Source of the DNA: an uncultured Collinsella sp.
GTDB taxonomy: Bacteria; Actinomycetota; Coriobacteriia; Coriobacteriales; Coriobacteriaceae
NCBI GenBank assembly: GCA_958348225.1
Contig: CATVYG010000039.1
Coordinates: 1-22,624, forward strand
DNA length: 22,624 nucleotides
Direction of reading: 5' to 3'
In this document: piece by piece, positions 1 to 6,807 of the stretch
Numbering within the stretch: position 1 is the stretch's first letter
Layout: each line of letters opens with the position of its first letter
Made by a program: the position numbers and the translations under genes
Notes under the pieces: generated by a model
Database searches by the model: none
Seen by the model: only the letters and a program-made list of their open reading frames with translations
What the model was told of the DNA's origin: nothing

Positions 1-381
1 GTCGTAGCGCCCGATCGCTACGGAGGCGTGCTGTCCGGTGCGGATGCGGTAGTGTTTGTGCCTGCGACGGCGGCAGCGTTTCGGCGGCGTGGTTTTGATC
101 ATATGGAGGCTATTGCGGGCCCATTTTGCGAGCTGTCGGGTGTTCCCCTGCTCGATGCTCTCGTCAAGTACGGGCATGGCGACCAGCGCGAACTCGGTCG
201 TGAGGAGCGCTGCGAGCGTGCCCGAGGTATGTACGAGACGGTTGAGGATGTGCGGGGCAAGCGCCTGCTGCTTATCGACGACGTTATCACCACGGGTGCG
301 ACGATGGCAGCGGCTTCGGCGGAACTCAAGCGCGCCGGTGCCGCGGCCGTTGATGGCCTCGCTATCGCACGCGTTTGGTAG
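1..381 (+). CDS. comF: ComF family phosphoribosyltransferase, C-terminal part (5' truncated by window edge)
   Basis: The reading frame is open from the first base, so the gene starts upstream; about 126 codons are visible. It is recognised by the R-R-G-F-D-H segment near the start of the visible part (ComF proteins have a similar RGFNQ-like motif) and by the PRPP-binding loop LLLIDDVITTGATMAA at about 270-312, which holds the paired acidic residues and the T-T-G-A-T phosphate loop of type I phosphoribosyltransferases. ComF proteins work in DNA uptake (ComFC) or as phosphoribosyltransferase-like proteins of unsettled substrate. The N-terminal zinc-finger region expected in the family lies outside the window. 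The next gene starts 10 bp after the stop, so the two are probably co-transcribed. Confidence 0.85.
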   Translation, partial: VVAPDRYGGVLSGADAVVFVPATAAAFRRRGFDHMEAIAGPFCELSGVPLLDALVKYGHGDQRELGREERCERARGMYETVEDVRGKRLLLIDDVITTGATMAAASAELKRAGAAAVDGLAIARVW

Positions 382-391
382 GGGTGGTTTT

Positions 392-1501
392 GTGGCAGTG
401 AAGATGGCGCGACGCATCGAGCCGACAAGCGAGCAACTGGCGGCCTCCGTAATCTTGACCGGCGCCTCAGCGCTGCGCATGATGCGCGCCGAGCGCCGAC
501 AAATGGGTTACATCAGCTGGAGGGACCTCGATCCCGATGAAGAGCGCCGTGTGCTGCGCACGTCGTCGCCCTCGACCGAGGACATCTATCTTCCCGATTT
601 GGTGCGGATTGGGGCCGCAAGCGGCGAGGTGCAAGAGGATTTGTGCTTGTTGGTAGGGTCTGCAGCGCAGCGCCGCCGTATTCTTGGCGTGAGCTGGTCC
701 GTATGCTCCGAGTTGCCCGCCGGCTCGATTCTAGAGGTGGAACCGGGGGTGTACAGTCTATCTCCCGAGGCCCTTTGCGTAGCCGTCGCGCGCGAGGTCG
801 GCTGTATCCAGGCATTTGCCCTGGCCCAGGAGCTGTGCTCTAAGATTTCGCTGAGTGACCGCGGGAAGTATCTGCCTCCCTACACCTCGCCCGTTACGAA
901 TAAACTTGCAAAGGACAAGGACCAGCCAGCAGACGTGGGCTACTTTGAGGTTGAGCCGGTGCTGACGCCCGATTGTCTGGCAGATTACCTCGCGGTATGC
1001 AAGGGGAATGTGGCCAAACAGCTGCTGCGCCTGTGTCCCTACCTGTCAGAAAATCTGCGCTCGCCCATGGAGTGCATCATGCTCGCTCTGTTTTCGCTTC
1101 CGTTTTCCTATGGCGGATTTGCCTGCGGTCCCTTTAAGACCGACTACAAGATCGAGTTCGATGACCGTGCGCAGGCAATCTCGGGGATGCCGCATGCAGT
1201 TTGCGATGCGTATCAGGAAGCAGCCCAGTTTGACCTGGAATACAACGGTGAGCTGGGCCATTCCTCCCGGAGGGGACGTATCCATGATGAAAAACGCAAC
1301 ACGGGCTTGATTACTATGGGAATCGAGGTCGCGACGGTCAATAACGAGATGCTCTGCGACATGGAGGCAATGGAGGCGCTCGCATGGCGCATGCACCAGC
1401 GTATGCGAAAGCGGTACCGGAATCGTGTCGATGCCCGCAGGAAAAAGCAAGAGGCGCTGCTTAACACGCTGCGGGCGTGTTTTGGGCTTAAGCCTGCCTA
1501 A
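392..1501 (+). CDS. Uncharacterised protein, possible PD-(D/E)XK (DUF559/Vsr-like) fold
   Basis: 369 residues. I chose the GTG at 392 because an AGGGG lies 7 bases upstream and the gene follows comF closely; GTG 398 and ATG 404 are alternatives. No family is recognised with certainty. Near the C-terminus, residues about 280-305 read F-D-L-E-Y-N-G, then H290 and a D299-E-K-R-N segment followed by a glycine-led hydrophobic strand (GIEVATV). This spacing resembles the E-x-D-G, H and D-x-x-R-N pattern of DUF559/Vsr-like nuclease-fold proteins. The last ~35 residues are strongly basic, which fits nucleic-acid binding. The N-terminal half (ILTGASALRMMR) has no motif I can name. No signal peptide or membrane segment is seen. 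The nuclease idea is inference; the reading frame itself is well supported. Confidence 0.6.
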   Translation: MAVKMARRIEPTSEQLAASVILTGASALRMMRAERRQMGYISWRDLDPDEERRVLRTSSPSTEDIYLPDLVRIGAASGEVQEDLCLLVGSAAQRRRILGVSWSVCSELPAGSILEVEPGVYSLSPEALCVAVAREVGCIQAFALAQELCSKISLSDRGKYLPPYTSPVTNKLAKDKDQPADVGYFEVEPVLTPDCLADYLAVCKGNVAKQLLRLCPYLSENLRSPMECIMLALFSLPFSYGGFACGPFKTDYKIEFDDRAQAISGMPHAVCDAYQEAAQFDLEYNGELGHSSRRGRIHDEKRNTGLITMGIEVATVNNEMLCDMEAMEALAWRMHQRMRKRYRNRVDARRKKQEALLNTLRACFGLKPA

Positions 1502-1539
1502 CAATGCTCTGAAACAGGGGGTTGGATATATGCTCTGGC

Positions 1540-1748
1540 CAAAATATGGCAAATATGAGTACTGTCACTAAATCAGTAACAGCAAAATCAAGGAATTTAG
1601 GACTCGGAGGCGTCGTAAAGTAAGAAGATAATAAACAAATGTAGAATAACTAAGCATCAGGTTGGCGACACTGAGCGCAAAATCTGTCCGAGAGGCCAAA
1701 ATTGTCTGCTACTAAATTGGTAACAGTACTCATATTTGCCGTTTTTTG
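1540..1748. repeat. AT-rich inverted-repeat element, ~43-bp arms
   Basis: Arms at 1540-1582 and 1706-1748 are inverted copies: 30 of 35 bases match between 1548-1582 and the reverse complement of 1706-1740, with an uninterrupted 18-base match at the outer side (1548-1565 with 1723-1740), and the match continues more weakly outward. Each arm also carries its own imperfect dyad, CTGTCAC/GTAACAG at 1562-1582 and CTGCTAC/GTAACAG at 1706-1726. The 123-base core is AT-rich and has no credible gene. The right arm is followed by GTTTTTT (1741-1747), so a transcript could fold into a giant terminator-like hairpin. It could be a non-autonomous mobile element or a dispersed regulatory repeat; no clear target duplication is seen. 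Confidence 0.6.
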
Positions 1749-1754
1749 CACACG

Positions 1755-1801
1755 GCACCCTGAGACGGGTGCCCCGGAGCTCCCCGTGGGGGAGCTCCGG
1801 G
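1755..1801. repeat. Two abutting GC-rich hairpins
   Basis: GCACCC (1755-1760) pairs with GGGTGC (1767-1772). Immediately after it a perfect 13-bp stem runs 1773-1785 with 1789-1801 around a GTG loop. No T-run follows on the + strand, so this is not a classical terminator. A GGGGCAC at 1809-1815 could compete for the GTGCCCC at 1769-1775, so an alternative fold is possible. Its position right after the inverted-repeat element suggests one composite structure. Confidence 0.55.
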
Positions 1802-1873
1802 CTTCATGGGGGCACGAATGATCCGTCCCGACCTGCAAAATCTGTACTCGAGATGCGAATAACGTCCCTAACC

Positions 1874-1902
1874 TTAAACTATAGCTTGAACTTAGCTATA
1901 AT
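1874..1902 (+). promoter_or_regulatory. Candidate sigma-70-type promoter with dyad over the -10 box
   Basis: A perfect TATAAT lies at 1897-1902, with a weak -35 TTAAAC at 1874-1879 and a 17-base spacer. A perfect inverted repeat TATAGCT (1880-1886) / AGCTATA (1894-1900), with 7 bases between, covers the spacer and runs into the -10 box, so a dimeric repressor could bind there. The nearest + strand gene starts about 330 bases downstream. Confidence 0.5.
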
Positions 1903-2233
1903 GCGCTACGTTCCTGCCAGGCTGTGGTTGCGGACGGACGAAATGCCCATCCTAGTCCAAGACAGACGCGGTCAAAGGGATCCACGTAAGCGACCGCGTG
2001 CGCGCGGCGCGATCATGGCGCGTCCTAGATGTAAGCCGCACCGTCCGTTCTACTTTCTTTGGGGCAATACCGCCTCGCGGGCGAGCGGGCCAGTCGTGAA
2101 GGTGGCTGCGGCCTCCCGAGCAAACGCCCCGGTGCGCAAGTGTGGGGTCAAATACCAGGTCAGCTGGTGGGAACAACCCGATATTCCGTGCGGGGCACGG
2201 ATCGTATACGACACAGAAGGCAGGGTAGTGGAC
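1903..2233 (+). other. Long structured leader or unidentified ncRNA before the lipoprotein gene
   Basis: About 330 bases without a credible gene lie between the promoter and the lipoprotein start. Paired segments are visible: CGGACGG near 1931-1937 with CCGTCCG near 2041-2047; CATCCTAG with CTAGATG nested inside (one bulge); ACGCGGTC with GACCGCGT nested further in; CTCG-CGGG-CGAG near 2072-2083; and ACCAG-GTCAG-CTGGT near 2155-2169. The first three nest in order, as expected of a real fold. The high GC content makes some pairing likely by chance. I looked for the conserved cores of RNase P RNA, tmRNA and SRP RNA and did not find them. It may be a cis-regulatory leader, an independent RNA, or just a long UTR. 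Confidence 0.35.
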
Positions 2234-3244
2234 ATGGTGAGGGGCAGCTTGATGCATGCGGCTCGGTTGGGTGCTGGGACCGCGGCGGTCATTGCCGTTT
2301 TGGGCCTGAGCGGATGCGCGTTCAATCCACTGTCCACGTTCACGACGCCCACGATCGACCAGATCGAGCGCGAGACCGTTACCCCCACGGTATCGGACAA
2401 TGCCCTGGTCACGCCGGGAACCCTGACGGTCGCCCTCGATACGTCCGATGCCCCGCAAGCCATGCAGGATGCCGACGGAAACCTCACGGGCTATGCGGTC
2501 GATGCCGCTCGTGCCCTCGCATGCCGCATGGGTCTCAAGGTCGCCTTTGTCGATGCGTCCTCGGCCGATTCCGCGCTCAGCGATAAAAAGGCCGACATCT
2601 TTATTGGCGACATCAAGTCTGCGGGCGGCGACATCAGCTCGCTTGGCACCTGTCTGTACGATGCTGCCGCCGTGTTCGGCAAGACCAGCGACGGAGAGTC
2701 CCCGAGTGTCTCAACCGACACACTCAACACTGCTACTTTGGGCGTTCAGACTTCCTCGGCCTCGCAGGAAGCGCTTGCCAAGCAGAGCATCACGGCCAAC
2801 CAAAAGACCTTCTCCAACATCAACGAGTGCTTCGAGGCACTCGAGTCGGGCGAGGTCGATTACGTGATCTGTGATTCCACGGCCGGTGGTTACCTCGCGC
2901 GCCTGATGAGTCAGATCTCCTATGTCGGCACGCTCGAGGCACCCTCCACGCTTGGCGTCGCAGGCCTTAGCTCTAACGATGAGCTGTGCCGTGCCGTGAG
3001 TGATGCCCTCGACGGTATCACGGTCGACGGCACGCTCGAGGCGGTCCACTGCGTCTGGTATGGCCAAATGCCCTATGACCTTACCGCCAAGACTGTTTCG
3101 GGGGCCAATGTGCAGGCATCCGACTCCACGTCCAACGAGACCGAGTCCTCCGATGGCGACGCCTCTGATAACAACGGCGACAGTCCGTCGTCTAGCCAGG
3201 AGGGCGCCATCACCGACGATGACATCAACAAGCTCAATAGCTAG
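2234..3244 (+). CDS. Solute-binding lipoprotein, SBP_bac_3-like
   Basis: 336 residues from ATG 2234. ATG 2252 is a serious alternative, with GAGGGG 7 bases upstream. Both starts keep the lipoprotein signal: a hydrophobic stretch ending L-S-G-C with the lipid-modified cysteine at residue 28. The mature protein has the family-3 pattern: GTLTVALDTS strand, a GYAVDAARALACRMG helix, DIFIGDI, and a second lobe with LGVQTSS and a GEVDYVICDS segment. The last ~45 residues are Ser/Thr/Asp/Asn-rich and low in complexity. The usual ligand-binding arginine after D-x-x-x-x in polar-amino-acid binders is not evident (the segment reads SAGGDISSLGTC). No permease or ATPase gene is adjacent, so it may be a sensor or an orphan receptor. 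A terminator follows. Confidence 0.8.
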   Translation: MVRGSLMHAARLGAGTAAVIAVLGLSGCAFNPLSTFTTPTIDQIERETVTPTVSDNALVTPGTLTVALDTSDAPQAMQDADGNLTGYAVDAARALACRMGLKVAFVDASSADSALSDKKADIFIGDIKSAGGDISSLGTCLYDAAAVFGKTSDGESPSVSTDTLNTATLGVQTSSASQEALAKQSITANQKTFSNINECFEALESGEVDYVICDSTAGGYLARLMSQISYVGTLEAPSTLGVAGLSSNDELCRAVSDALDGITVDGTLEAVHCVWYGQMPYDLTAKTVSGANVQASDSTSNETESSDGDASDNNGDSPSSSQEGAITDDDINKLNS

Positions 3245-3310
3245 TTATTGGTAGGGGTGGCGTCTGCCATACACCGAACAAGGCGCTTCTTCACGGTTTC
3301 AACACGCATG

Positions 3311-3345
3311 GCCGGGTCTCCCAAATAGGGGAGCCCGGCTTTTCT
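3311..3345 (+). terminator. Rho-independent terminator after the lipoprotein gene
   Basis: GCCGGG-T-CTCCC pairs with GGGAGCCCGGC around an AAATAG-type loop, with one bulged T, followed by a T-rich run. It ends the transcript from the lipoprotein gene before the hpf leader. Confidence 0.88.
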
Positions 3346-3561
3346 ATTTTGGTAAAACTAGCAGGTCAAAGCTAATTTCCAGGAGAAAAATTAACTCCGT
3401 CGACGCCTTCCTATAGCGCACTTTGCCACGGAAAAGTGCGAGACTTCGGTATGCGGTATCAAGCAGTCGTTATTCGGGTCTTTGGGAATTCGCGTGATTA
3501 AATGCACGGCAATGGGTACATAGCCAGTACAGTAAGTCCCCGAGGCAGATTGGAGCCACGT

Positions 3562-4146
3562 ATGGATATCAAGGTTTCTGGACGCAAGACGACGGTAACC
3601 GATGCTCTGCGTGCGCATGTGGATGAGAAAATCGGCGAGGCGCTCAAGGTTTTCGACATCGAGCCCATGACAGTCGACGTCGTGCTTCGTTATGAGAAGA
3701 ACCCCTCGAACCCCAACCCGGCAATCGTCGAGGTCACGGTTCGTGCCCGCGGTTCGGTGATTCGCGTTGCCGAGCACGGCGCAGATATGTATGCTGCCAT
3801 CGACCTCTCCGCCGATAAGGTTACCCGCCAGCTGCGCAAGTTCAAGACCAAGGTCGTGGACAACCGCCAGGGTGGTGCCAGCGCCGCGGATGTCGCGCCG
3901 GTCGAGCGCGTCGAGGATCTGGCCGACCTGCTGCTGCCCGAGGAGGAGGACGACCTGCTCGTCCGCGAGAAGGTTATTGACGTCGCCCCGATGACCGAGG
4001 AACAGGCGCTGGTGCAGACCGATCTGCTGGGTCACGACTTCTACGTGTTTGAGAACGCGACGACCGGCCTCATCAATGTGGTGTATCACCGTAAGAATGG
4101 TGGATATGGCATCATCAAGCCCCGCATCGAAACACTTGACGAGTAA
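3562..4146 (+). CDS. hpf: Ribosome hibernation-promoting factor, long form
   Basis: 194 residues, the usual size of long HPF. It binds the 30S subunit and drives formation of inactive 100S ribosomes in stationary phase or stress. The N-terminal domain (about 1-100) begins MDIKVSGRKTTVTDALR and holds the beta-alpha-beta HPF/YfiA fold with a basic helix (ADKVTRQLRKFKTK). An acidic linker (LLPEEEDDLL) leads to the C-terminal dimerisation domain (about 135-190) with HDFYVFENATTGLINVVYHRKNGG split over a conserved block. ATG 3562 has GGAG six bases upstream. It is preceded by ~210 bases without a gene, including a cgcacttt/aaagtgcg hairpin at 3417-3440. The secA gene often found after hpf is not here. 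Confidence 0.93.
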   Translation: MDIKVSGRKTTVTDALRAHVDEKIGEALKVFDIEPMTVDVVLRYEKNPSNPNPAIVEVTVRARGSVIRVAEHGADMYAAIDLSADKVTRQLRKFKTKVVDNRQGGASAADVAPVERVEDLADLLLPEEEDDLLVREKVIDVAPMTEEQALVQTDLLGHDFYVFENATTGLINVVYHRKNGGYGIIKPRIETLDE

Positions 4147-4150
4147 AATA

Positions 4151-4172
4151 CGTTAACTTGCATGAGTTAACG
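4151..4172. promoter_or_regulatory. Inverted repeat CGTTAACT / AGTTAACG
   Basis: A perfect 8-bp inverted repeat with a 6-base centre sits just after the hpf stop and four bases before the terminator stem. It could be an operator or an accessory hairpin; nothing decides between these. Confidence 0.4.
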
Positions 4173-4175
4173 GTT

Positions 4176-4208
4176 GGCGGCCATCCCATGCGGGTGGCCG
4201 CCTTTTTT
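4176..4208 (+). terminator. Terminator after hpf
   Basis: GGCGGCCATCC pairs with GGGTGGCCGCC (one G-U pair) around a short loop and is followed by TTTTTT. The degV Shine-Dalgarno lies only a few bases further on, so degV transcription from upstream would need read-through or a promoter inside hpf. Confidence 0.9.
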
Positions 4209-4226
4209 ACGTAAGGAGTCGCTTTG

Positions 4227-5180
4227 ATGGACAAGGCTGCATCTACCGGCCATTCGGACCGTTGCCGCATCGTCGTCGATACCTGCTGCGACTTTAGTCC
4301 CGAGGTCGCCGCGAACCTCGATGTCGATATCCTGGGTTTCCCCTTCATTATCGATGGCGAAGAGCGCACGGATGACATCTGGTCGAGCATGAGCCCTAAG
4401 GAGTTCTACGACCGCATGCGCGCCGGTGCCCGCGTGTCCACCTCGGCTGTGTCGCTCGGTCGCTATATCGAGTTCTTTACCGAGTGCGCCAAAGAGGGCA
4501 CGCCCACGGTCTACCTGTGCTTTACCTCGGCGCTGTCGTCGAGCTACAACTCCGCGTGCCAGGCGGCAGATGCCGTGCGCGCCGAGTATCCCAACTTTGA
4601 GCTCTACGTGGTCGACAACGCTCTGCCCTGCGCGACCGGCGCGCTCTTGGCGCTCGAGGCCGTGCGCCAGCGTTCGGCAGGACTGACTGCCAAGCAGCTG
4701 GTCGATTGGGCAAACGAGGCCAAGACCTACGTACACGGCTACTTTACGCTCGAGAGCTTCGATGCGCTGGCTGCCGGCGGCCGCATTCCGCCCGCGGCGG
4801 CGCAGCTCACGGCAAAGCTCGATGTCAAGCCCGAGCTCTCCTACGACCTTGCCGGCTCGCTGTCGCTGATTGGCGTCAACCGAGGCCGCAAGAAGGCACT
4901 CAAGTCCATCCTCAAGTCGTTCCGCGAGAACTACGTGCCCGATCGCACCATGCCCATCGCCATCATGACGGCCGATGCCGAAAAGGATGGTGACTGGCTC
5001 GAAGCCGCCATCCGCAAGGAGGAGGGTTGCGCCGACGTCACGATCATTCGCGGCTCCGTGGGTCCCACCATCGGCTCGCACGTGGGCCCCGGCATGGTGG
5101 GCTGCGCGTTTTGGGGTAAGAACCGCGCCGACAAGGCGTCGCTTTCCGACCGTATCGCCCGCCGCGTGCGCGGTCAGTAG
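4227..5180 (+). CDS. DegV family fatty-acid-binding protein
   Basis: 317 residues, close to the family norm of about 280-300. DegV proteins bind a fatty acid in a two-domain EDD fold; FakB members present it to the kinase FakA, but no fakA is in the window, so the partner is unknown. Visible marks: RIVVDTCCDFSPEVA at the N-terminus (family D-x-x-x-D/S-x-x), VSTSAVS in place of the usual T-S-Q-P-S lipid-head loop, CFTSALSSSYNSA, VVDNALPCATGALLALEA, and AAGGRIPP-type residues in the second domain. ATG 4227 has AAGGAG about 8 bases upstream. An in-frame TTG immediately before it is less likely. Confidence 0.88.
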   Translation: MDKAASTGHSDRCRIVVDTCCDFSPEVAANLDVDILGFPFIIDGEERTDDIWSSMSPKEFYDRMRAGARVSTSAVSLGRYIEFFTECAKEGTPTVYLCFTSALSSSYNSACQAADAVRAEYPNFELYVVDNALPCATGALLALEAVRQRSAGLTAKQLVDWANEAKTYVHGYFTLESFDALAAGGRIPPAAAQLTAKLDVKPELSYDLAGSLSLIGVNRGRKKALKSILKSFRENYVPDRTMPIAIMTADAEKDGDWLEAAIRKEEGCADVTIIRGSVGPTIGSHVGPGMVGCAFWGKNRADKASLSDRIARRVRGQ

Positions 5181-5278
5181 GCAAGCGCTGCGTCCGTAAT
5201 CGCCCTCGACTCACAGCCCAAACGCTGGCACCGAGTATTCAACCTGGTAACAACACCCAACCCAAAAGGAAAGGTTTC

Positions 5279-6358
5279 ATGGCAAACAAGCTCTCCGTCG
5301 CATTCATCGGCACCGGAATCATGGGTGCCCCCATCGCCGGCCACATTCTGGACGCCGGCTATCCCGTCACGGTCAACAACCGCACCAAGTCCAAGGCGGC
5401 GGCGCTTATCGAGCGCGGCGCCGTCTGGGCAGATACGCCGGCCGATGCCGCGGCGAACGCCGATGTCGTCTTTACCATGGTGGGCTATCCCTCCGAGGTC
5501 GAGGAACTCTACCTGGCGGGCGACGGCCTGCTCGCGTGCACTAAGCCCGGCGCGGTCCTGATCGACCTCACCACGAGCTCGCCCGAGCTTGCCCGTGACA
5601 TTGCCGAGGCCGCCCAGGTTTCTGGTCGCATGGCGTTTGACTGCCCCGTCACCGGCGGCGAGTCGGGCGCTATCGCCGGTACGCTCACGGCTATCGTGGG
5701 CGCTACCGAGAACGACATCGCGCCGGTCCGCGACATCCTTGCCACCTTTGCGGCCAACATCTGCTGCTTCGACGGCGCCGGCAAGGGCCAGGCTGCCAAG
5801 CTCGCCAACCAGGTGTCGCTGGGCGCCTGCATGGTCGGCATGGCAGACGCCATGGCATTTGCCGAGCTGAGCGGCCTTGATCTGGAGAAGACCCGCCAGA
5901 TGATCCTGGGCGGTACCGGCAAGTCCGGCGCCATGGAGAGCCTGGCGCCCAAGGCGCTCGACGGCGACTACAAGCCCGGCTTTATGGTCGAGCACTTCAT
6001 CAAGGACCTGCGCTTGGCGCTCGCCTATGCCGACGATCGCGAGCTTGCGCTGCCCGGCGCCGACGTGGCCTTTACGCTCTACGACATGCTCGATGCCATC
6101 GGTGGTGCCAAGCTGGGCACCCAGGCCATCACGGTCCTCTATAAGGAGGAGGCCGACGCCATCGCCGCCGGTCTGGACTGGTCGCAGTATCGTCCCGAAG
6201 AGCACGGTGCTCACGAGGACGGCTGCGGTTGCGGCGAGCACGGCGACGACCATGAGTGCGGTTGCGGCCACCACCATGGCGAGGACCACGAGTGCTGCGG
6301 CGGCCACGGCCATGATGATGGCCACGAGTGCTGCTGCGGCCACCATCACGGGGAGTAG
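5279..6358 (+). CDS. 3-hydroxyisobutyrate dehydrogenase-family NAD(P) oxidoreductase with His/Cys-rich tail
   Basis: 359 residues; the family is usually ~290-300. It should reduce or oxidise a small beta-hydroxyacid (tartronate semialdehyde, 3-hydroxyisobutyrate, succinic semialdehyde or similar); the substrate is not evident. Residues 1-160 form the Rossmann domain, with G-T-G-I-M-G at 11-16 and NNRTKSK after the second strand, which suggests NADP. DCPVTGG at about 121 is the substrate loop, and K174 in GKGQAAKLANQ is the expected catalytic lysine. Residues ~307-359 are an added tail made almost only of Gly, His, Cys, Glu and Asp (repeats such as ECGCGHHHGEDHECCGGHGH), a likely metal-binding segment. 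Start ATG has AAAGG upstream. The following gene begins 5 bases after the stop. Confidence 0.9.
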   Translation: MANKLSVAFIGTGIMGAPIAGHILDAGYPVTVNNRTKSKAAALIERGAVWADTPADAAANADVVFTMVGYPSEVEELYLAGDGLLACTKPGAVLIDLTTSSPELARDIAEAAQVSGRMAFDCPVTGGESGAIAGTLTAIVGATENDIAPVRDILATFAANICCFDGAGKGQAAKLANQVSLGACMVGMADAMAFAELSGLDLEKTRQMILGGTGKSGAMESLAPKALDGDYKPGFMVEHFIKDLRLALAYADDRELALPGADVAFTLYDMLDAIGGAKLGTQAITVLYKEEADAIAAGLDWSQYRPEEHGAHEDGCGCGEHGDDHECGCGHHHGEDHECCGGHGHDDGHECCCGHHHGE

Positions 6359-6363
6359 CGCCT

Positions 6364-6792
6364 ATGAGCTGGACGTTCGTGGTGCTTGCGCTGGTGCTCT
6401 TTCTCTTCGCGATCTACATCGGCTTTTTGTGCGGCCAGTGGGCGTGCGAAAAGCGCGTCATCACCAAGCGCGACTACTGGATTGCCAACTTTGCGGGAGC
6501 GGCGGCAGTCATCCTGCTGACCTGGGTGTTCTCGCTGTTCCCGCTGGTGCAGTTTGCGCCGATCGGCTGGCTCGGCGGCTTTATCGCCGGCCTTAAGATG
6601 AGCTTTGGCGAGTCCGTCGGTCCGTGGCGCAAACACGACGAGGTCTTTAACGTCAACAAGGCTCACCGCGCCGCCGCCGACGCGGGCGATGCCGAGGAGC
6701 GCCGCCGTGCGCGTCGCAATGGCGCGGCCGACCGACAGCTCATCTCGGTCACCGATGACAGCAAGGGTGCTGACAAGCACGCTAAGAAATAG
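6364..6792 (+). CDS. Small membrane protein of unknown function
   Basis: 142 residues; family not recognised. ATG 6364 has GGGGAG eight bases upstream, overlapping the end of the previous gene. A hydrophobic helix at about 4-24 (VVLALVLFLFAIYIGFLCG) and two more between about 38 and 80 (AAAVILLTWVFSLFPLV; IGWLGGFIAGLKMSFG) make it a two- or three-pass inner-membrane protein. The last ~60 residues are cytoplasmic-looking, charged and rich in Arg, Ala, Asp and Lys (EERRRARRNG). Tight spacing with its neighbours on both sides suggests an operon from the oxidoreductase gene through the isocitrate dehydrogenase gene. Confidence 0.75.
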   Translation: MSWTFVVLALVLFLFAIYIGFLCGQWACEKRVITKRDYWIANFAGAAAVILLTWVFSLFPLVQFAPIGWLGGFIAGLKMSFGESVGPWRKHDEVFNVNKAHRAAADAGDAEERRRARRNGAADRQLISVTDDSKGADKHAKK

Positions 6793-6807
6793 TAAAAAGA
6801 GGTAACT

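Noticed and set aside
1736..2233. Upstream extension of the lipoprotein frame
   Set aside because: The extension crosses the hairpins and promoter, has no good start, and would bury the lipoprotein signal peptide inside the protein.
1903..2233. RNase P RNA, tmRNA or SRP RNA
   Set aside because: Short look-alikes (ACCAGGTCAG, ACAGAA) exist, but the diagnostic conserved cores of these RNAs are absent.
5174..6349. Long open frame on the minus strand opposite the hydroxyacid dehydrogenase gene
   Set aside because: It is a mirror of a GC-rich gene with a clear family match; the predicted product is a low-complexity Ala/Val/Gly-rich chain without a ribosome site.
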